From positions 50,671 to 114,670 of the forward strand of contig WHTM01000012.1 in NCBI GenBank assembly GCA_009377755.1: DNA of 64,000 nt. The letters are read 5' to 3'. Under the pieces are notes generated by a model. The model was not told the DNA's origin. It made no database searches and saw only the letters and a list, made by a program, of their open reading frames with translations. Shown one piece after another: positions 57,657-64,000 of the stretch. The position numbers and the translations under genes are program-made. Source of the DNA: Hyphomicrobiales bacterium (GTDB taxonomy: Bacteria; Pseudomonadota; Alphaproteobacteria; Rhizobiales; Xanthobacteraceae). The stretch's first letter is position 1. Every line of letters begins with the position of its first letter.

Positions 57657-58832
57657 ATGGCTCAGCGGGTGTATCTCGATTGGAATGCCACGGCGCCGCT
57701 CCGCCCGGAGGCGCGGGCCGCGATGCTGGCCGCGCTCGATCTGACCGGCAATCCGTCGTCGGTCCATGCCGAAGGCCGGGTGGCGCGTCAGGTGATTGAG
57801 AAGGCACGTGAATCCGTCGCGGCACTGGTTGGCGGCGACGCCCGCTGCGTGGCCTTCGCGTCAGGCGGGACGGAAGCGAACATGCTTGCGCTCAGTTCCG
57901 GTGTCGGGGTGCCCGGCGCGCCGCGGCGCGATCGGCTGCTGGTCTCGGGGATCGAGCATCCGTCGGTGCTGGCAGGCGGCCGTTTCGCCGCGGACATGGT
58001 GGAGCAAATCGCCGTAACTACCGATGGATACGTGGATTTGTCAGCGCTGGTCGAACGGCTTGCGACGCTCGCGGACGAAGGCGTCCAGGCGCCGCTGGTG
58101 TCGCTGATGCTGGCCAACAACGAGACCGGGGTGATCCAGCCGGCCGCCGAAGCGGCTGCCGTGGTGCATGCGGCGGGCGGCCTCCTGCATGTGGATGCGG
58201 TCCAGGGAGCTGGGAGGATTCCGATTGATATCAATGCGTTGTCAGCCGATCTTCTGACAATTTCTGCGCATAAGATCGGCGGCCCAAAGGGCGTCGGTGC
58301 GCTGATCCGACGGCATCGGGATATCGACATCGACCCCTTGATCAAGGGCGGCGGCCAGGAACAGCGGCTGCGGGCGGGTACCGAGAACGTCGCCGGGATC
58401 GCTGGGTTCGGGGCCGCGGCGGTAGCAGCCCACCGCGATCTGGAGCACGGCCTCGGGCACATCGGCGCGCTTCGCGACCGCATCGAGCACAATCTCTCCG
58501 CGGCATTCCCCGATATCGCGATCTTCGGGGCCGGTTCAACGCGGATTCCCAATACCACCCTGTTCGCGGCTTCCGGCGTGAAGGCGGAAACCGCCGTGAT
58601 CGCCCTCGATCTGGAAGGCGTGGCGGTATCCTCCGGGGCGGCCTGCTCGTCGGGCAAGGTGGCGCCATCGCATGTGCTTGCGGCCATGGGCGTGGCCGCG
58701 GAACTCGCCCGCGGGGCGATCCGGATCAGCCTTGGTCCAACGACGAAGGAATCGGACGTAGAATTCTTCCAAAACGCTTGGAATAAGGTGCTAAGGCCAT
58801 TACTTAAAGAGACACGGACGATAGCCGCGTGA
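57657..58832 (+). CDS. Cysteine desulfurase, NifS/IscS type, first gene of the suf cluster
   Basis: 391 residues. The PLP-lysine is in SAHKIGGPKGVGAL, the catalytic cysteine loop is SSGAACSSGKVAPSH, and the N-terminus VYLDWNATAPLRPEARAAML fits group I desulfurases. It takes sulfur from cysteine for Fe-S assembly. The suf operon also carries SufS at its other end (63886 on), so there are two desulfurases of different groups, as in other rhizobia. ATG 57657 is used. Confidence 0.94.
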   Translation: MAQRVYLDWNATAPLRPEARAAMLAALDLTGNPSSVHAEGRVARQVIEKARESVAALVGGDARCVAFASGGTEANMLALSSGVGVPGAPRRDRLLVSGIEHPSVLAGGRFAADMVEQIAVTTDGYVDLSALVERLATLADEGVQAPLVSLMLANNETGVIQPAAEAAAVVHAAGGLLHVDAVQGAGRIPIDINALSADLLTISAHKIGGPKGVGALIRRHRDIDIDPLIKGGGQEQRLRAGTENVAGIAGFGAAAVAAHRDLEHGLGHIGALRDRIEHNLSAAFPDIAIFGAGSTRIPNTTLFAASGVKAETAVIALDLEGVAVSSGAACSSGKVAPSHVLAAMGVAAELARGAIRISLGPTTKESDVEFFQNAWNKVLRPLLKETRTIAA

Positions 58833-58923
58833 GCAGCCTGGAGGGATGACCGCCGAGCAAGCCACGACGACCATAACCGACTGATCCAACCCGCGGTCCT
58901 TGAAACCGCGTGCGGAGGGAAGA

Positions 58924-60429
<1,506 letters not shown>

Positions 60430-60446
60430 GCCGCCACACACGCGGT

Positions 60447-60553
60447 CCTCATTCTGAGGAGGCGCGAAAGCGCCGTCTCGAAGGATGGGCCCCGAATACC
60501 GAATTTGCCGCCATCCTTCGAGACGCTGGCTTCGCCCGCTCCTCAGGATGAGG
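60447..60553. repeat. Palindromic intergenic repeat, type R1
   Basis: CCTCATTCTGAGGAGGCGCG at one end and CTCCTCAGGATGAGG at the other, with inner TCTCGAAGGATGG / CCATCCTTCGAGACG. It lies between sufB and the cupin gene. Confidence 0.88.
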
Positions 60554-60569
60554 TCCGAGAGAAAAGACG

Positions 60570-61073
60570 ATGAGCCAGCTCGAAAATCCGATCGTCAACA
60601 TCGCCGACGTCACGATGATGGATCGCGGCCATGGCGAGGCATTTGCGGTGAAGTGGGGCCGCGTCGGGCCGCAGCTTGGTCTGTCCGCCCTGGGCTGCGC
60701 GGTGCACGTGGTGCTGCCGGGCAAGAAGGCGTTCCCATTCCACCGCCACCACGTGGTGGACGAGCTGTTCTTCATCCTGTCGGGCGAGGGGCAGTACCGC
60801 TGGGGCGACAAGACGTTCCCGCTGAAGGCCGGCGATCTCGTCGGCGCGCCGGCCGGCACCGAGGGCCACCAGATCATCAATTCCGGCTCCGGCGAGCTGC
60901 GCTATCTCGGCATCTCGAGCGCGACGGGGACCGAGGTCGTCGAGTATCCCGACTCCGGCAAGATCGGCGTCGTGGCCGGCGTGAAGAACGGCGACTTCAT
61001 GTCGGCCACCTATCGCGGCATGGGGCGCATGAGCAAGGCCGACTACTGGGATGGCGAGGACAGCAAAGGCTAG
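60570..61073 (+). CDS. Cupin-domain protein inside the suf cluster
   Basis: 167 residues with a single cupin barrel: FPFHRHHVVDELFFILSGEG (metal-site His/Glu pattern) and the second motif GAPAGTEGHQIINSGSGEL. The C-terminal tail (FMSATYRGMGRMSKADYWDG) is conserved-looking. Cupins bind a metal and serve as small-molecule enzymes or sensors. Its place between sufB and sufC suggests a link to iron or sulfur, which is inference. Confidence 0.85.
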   Translation: MSQLENPIVNIADVTMMDRGHGEAFAVKWGRVGPQLGLSALGCAVHVVLPGKKAFPFHRHHVVDELFFILSGEGQYRWGDKTFPLKAGDLVGAPAGTEGHQIINSGSGELRYLGISSATGTEVVEYPDSGKIGVVAGVKNGDFMSATYRGMGRMSKADYWDGEDSKG

Positions 61074-61076
61074 GCC

Positions 61077-61385
61077 ATGAGCGACCAGTACTGGTTCAAA
61101 CCGAAAGTCTTCGGCTATGGCGCCAGCCCGACGACATGGGAAGGCTGGGCTGTCGTAGCCGGCTACTGCGCAGTCGTCACGATTGTCACGCTGGCGGCGC
61201 TGATCATTGTGGAACCGGGAACAGTTTCGGCGTCGGTGCAGTGGCTGATGTGGCTCGTTTGGCTGGCCGTGGTGGCGATCGCGACGGCTGTGCTCACCGT
61301 CGTCAGCAAGCGCCGCACCGACGGCGAATGGCGCTGGCGCTGGGGCCGGCGGGCGGATGCGATGTCGAGGGGCGGTCCGATGTGA
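61077..61385 (+). CDS. Small two-helix membrane protein
   Basis: 102 residues with two transmembrane segments ([20 protein letters not shown] and [20 protein letters not shown]) and a basic C-terminus (RWRWGRRAD). It starts 3 bp after the cupin stop, so the pair are coupled. No family recognised. Confidence 0.75.
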   Translation: MSDQYWFKPKVFGYGASPTTWEGWAVVAGYCAVVTIVTLAALIIVEPGTVSASVQWLMWLVWLAVVAIATAVLTVVSKRRTDGEWRWRWGRRADAMSRGGPM

Positions 61386-61387
61386 GT

Positions 61388-61494
61388 GTCATCCCGGCCG
61401 GAGCGGCAAAGCCGCGAAGAGCCGGGACCATGTCACCCGGCGGTGGTACATGGGTCCCGGGTCGCGCCCGCTTCGCGGGCTTGCCCGGGATGAC
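61388..61494. repeat. Palindromic intergenic repeat, type R3
   Basis: Opens GTCATCCCGGCCGGAGCGGC and closes TTGCCCGGGATGAC, with an inner ACCATGTCACC / GGTGGTACATGGGT pair. Lies between the membrane protein and sufC. Confidence 0.8.
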
Positions 61495-61533
61495 AACGGA
61501 GATGTTGAGCGTAGGCGATTGAAGGAACGAAAA

Positions 61534-62289
<756 letters not shown>

Positions 62290-62312
62290 GCATGGAAGCA
62301 CGACCTCTCCGC

Positions 62313-62399
62313 CGTCATGCCCGGCCTTGTGCCGGGCATCCACGCCTTTCTTTGGCGTCACGAAAGACGTGGATGGCCGGGACAAGCCCGGCCATGACG
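62313..62399. repeat. Palindromic intergenic repeat, type R2
   Basis: CGTCATGCCCGGCCTTGTGC at the left, CAAGCCCGGCCATGACG at the right, with an inner CACGCCTTTC...GAAAGACGTG part. Between sufC and sufD. Same design as 35714-35801. Confidence 0.88.
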
Positions 62400-62419
62400 C
62401 CGAGTGAATGGATGGTTTG

Positions 62420-63745
62420 ATGAACGCTGAAGTGCGCCAGATGAAAACCGCTGCCGAGCTTTCGCTCGCGGCCGAGTGGGAGCAGGCCAAGACCAGCCTG
62501 CCCGGGCCCGCCGCGTTGCGCGAACGCGCGTTCCGGCGCTTCGAGGCGCAGGGGCTGCCGCACCGCCGCGTCGAGGAGTGGAAGTACACCGACCTGCGCG
62601 CGCTGATGCGTGACGCCAAGCCGCTGGCCGCACCACCCGATGCCGCCGCGCTCGCGCGCGCACGGACGGCGGGCAGCGTGCTCGACGACGTTGCCTGCCG
62701 CCGCATCGTGTTTGTCGACGGCGTTTTCGTTGCCGAGTTTTCCGATCTTGCCGGCCTGGAGAAGGGCCTCACCATCCACCCGATGGCGCAGGCGTTGGCC
62801 GCCGGCGACCCGCTGATTGATGCGCATCTCGGCAAGGTGGTCCCGACAGACGGCAACCCGGCGGTGGCGCTCAACACCGCCTTCATGGGCGACGGGGCGC
62901 TGATCCATCTTGCCCCGGGCGCGAGCATCGACCGGCCGCTCAATCTCGTCTTCTTCATCGCCGGCGACAAGCCCGCCGCGATATTCACGCGCTCGCTCGT
63001 GGTCGTCGGAAAGGGCGCGCGGGCGATGGTGGTCGAGACGCACGAGGTGGCTGGCGGCTCCGATTGCCAGGTCAACGCCGCGCTGGAGCTGGTGGTCGGC
63101 GACGAAGCGCACGTCGATCACGTCAAGATCATCGGCGAGGGGGCGAACGCGCTGCACGTCTCGACGCTGATGGCCAAGGTCGGCGCGCATGCGCGCTTCA
63201 ACGATTTTTCCTTCATCTTCGGCGGCGCGGTGATCCGCAACCAGCTCTATCTGCATTTCCATGGCAACGAGACGGTCGCCGGCATCCGCGGCGTCAACTT
63301 GCTGAAGGATAAGCAGCACGCCGACACCACGATGGTCGTCGACCACAATTCGCTCGGGTGCCAGAGCCGGGAACTGTTCAAGTCGGTGCTTGACGGCGAG
63401 AGCCGCGGCGTGTTCCAGGGCAAGATCATCGTGCGCCCGCATGCGCAACAGACCGACGGCAAGATGATGACGCAGGCGCTGCTGTTGTCGGAGAACGCCG
63501 AGGCCGACAACAAGCCGGAGCTGGAAATCTTCGCCGACGACGTGCAGTGCGGGCACGGCGCGACCGCCGGCGATCTCGACGAGGATTTGTTGTTCTATCT
63601 TCGCGCGCGCGGCATCCCGGCGAAGGAGGCCGAGGCGTTGCTGATCCAGGCGTTTATCGGCGAGGCGGTGGAAGGCATCGAGCACGCGCGGCTGCGCGAG
63701 GTGCTGATGGATGTGGCGGTGAGGTGGTTGAAGGAACGGGAGTGA
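62420..63745 (+). CDS. sufD: Fe-S assembly protein SufD
   Basis: 441 residues. N-terminal helical part (RVEEWKYTDLRALMRDAKPL) then the beta-helix shared with SufB (NDFSFIFGGAVIRNQLYLHF, SRELFKSVLDGESRGVFQGK, DVQCGHGATAGDLDEDLLFY). It pairs with SufB in the complex. ATG 62408 and ATG 62420 are possible; MNAEVRQMK (62420) is used. Confidence 0.96.
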   Translation: MNAEVRQMKTAAELSLAAEWEQAKTSLPGPAALRERAFRRFEAQGLPHRRVEEWKYTDLRALMRDAKPLAAPPDAAALARARTAGSVLDDVACRRIVFVDGVFVAEFSDLAGLEKGLTIHPMAQALAAGDPLIDAHLGKVVPTDGNPAVALNTAFMGDGALIHLAPGASIDRPLNLVFFIAGDKPAAIFTRSLVVVGKGARAMVVETHEVAGGSDCQVNAALELVVGDEAHVDHVKIIGEGANALHVSTLMAKVGAHARFNDFSFIFGGAVIRNQLYLHFHGNETVAGIRGVNLLKDKQHADTTMVVDHNSLGCQSRELFKSVLDGESRGVFQGKIIVRPHAQQTDGKMMTQALLLSENAEADNKPELEIFADDVQCGHGATAGDLDEDLLFYLRARGIPAKEAEALLIQAFIGEAVEGIEHARLREVLMDVAVRWLKERE

Positions 63746-63748
63746 TTG

Positions 63749-63872
63749 CGTGTCCCGGGCGCAGCGCGCCATGAAATGGTGCGCTGCAGACCCGGGACCG
63801 TTACGAACTCGGAATTGGAACGGTCCCGGATCAGCAGTGCAGCGTTGCACGCTGCACTGCGTCCGGGACACG
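63749..63872. repeat. Palindromic intergenic repeat, type R4
   Basis: CGTGTCCCGGGCGCAGCGCG at one end and CTGCGTCCGGGACACG at the other, with an inner GACCGTT / AACGGTC pair. Between sufD and sufS. Confidence 0.85.
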
Positions 63873-63885
63873 AGGTGAGAGAAAG

Positions 63886-64000
63886 ATGCACCCGGCAGTG
63901 ACCAACGGCGCCTATGACGTGAGCCGCATCCGCGCGGACTTTCCCGCGCTGGCGATGCAGGTCTATGGCAAGCCGCTGGTCTATCTCGACAACGCCGCGT
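63886..64000 (+). CDS. sufS: SufS-type cysteine desulfurase, 5' end only
   Basis: Only 38 residues lie in the window ([20 protein letters not shown] then [18 protein letters not shown]). The IRADFP...[11 protein letters not shown] opening is typical of group II (SufS/CsdA) desulfurases. Following sufD fits. The rest is off the window edge. Confidence 0.88.
   Translation, partial: MHPAVTNGAYDVSRIRADFPALAMQVYGKPLVYLDNAA

Overview
The window is GC-rich chromosomal DNA from an alphaproteobacterium. Gene content and order point to Hyphomicrobiales (Rhizobiales), probably close to Bradyrhizobium/Nitrobacteraceae or Xanthobacteraceae. The pointers are an rne-amiC-mrcA-prfB block, a suf operon that opens with an extra cysteine desulfurase, an HWE-family kinase, a GGAAC-N17-CGTT (EcfG-type) promoter, a TTAA-N7-TTAA (CtrA-type) site and many palindromic intergenic repeats. 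The placement is inference; no rRNA or tRNA gene was seen.

Layout. 0-2.5 kb: a decayed IS3-type transposase end, an OmpA-like protein gene that looks frameshifted, and a small secreted protein. 2.6-4.4 kb: a PfkB sugar kinase divergent from its probable GntR/UTRA regulator. 4.4-7.6 kb: an overlapping operon of a MddA-like membrane methyltransferase, a soluble SAM methyltransferase and a small protein, divergent from an AraC regulator. 8.1-10.6 kb: aroQ-accB-accC. 10.7-14 kb: an outer-membrane beta-barrel, a DsbA-like protein and an M48/TPR protease. 14.2-22 kb: metabolic genes (aminotransferase, chromate transporter, Bug-type binding protein, Asp-box propeller, CmcJ-like oxygenase, RhaD/SDR fusion). 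22-35.7 kb: rne, amiC, mrcA and prfB (with a programmed +1 frameshift), with a four-gene Anbu cluster (ATP-grasp, alpha-E, transglutaminase, Anbu) on the opposite strand between mrcA and prfB. 36-42 kb: a luciferase-like monooxygenase, hydrolase and MFS transporter, then a lone molybdenum hydroxylase large subunit. 42.2-45.8 kb: a six-PAS HWE kinase (frameshifted) and its receiver. 46-57.4 kb: M23 peptidase, zinc-ribbon protein, peroxiredoxin, YhdP-like protein, MetE-like protein, tyrS, anmK and a hydrolase. 57.6-64 kb: the suf operon, cut off inside sufS.

The most unusual feature is a family of CTAG-bounded imperfect palindromes of about 75 bp. They often come as two unlike hairpins joined by a 13-bp linker, with copies near 11.5, 27.0, 31.7, 42.1, 45.9, 48.0, 48.7 and 49.0 kb. 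Their ends supply stop codons to neighbouring genes in at least two places. At least six other palindromic repeat types occupy other gaps, including every gap longer than 100 bp inside the suf operon.

Functional themes are envelope and peptidoglycan metabolism (amiC, mrcA, M23, anmK, YhdP, M48), Fe-S assembly (suf), fatty-acid and aromatic precursor supply (acc/aroQ), RNA turnover and translation (rne, prfB, tyrS), stress sensing (HWE kinase), and accessory catabolism.
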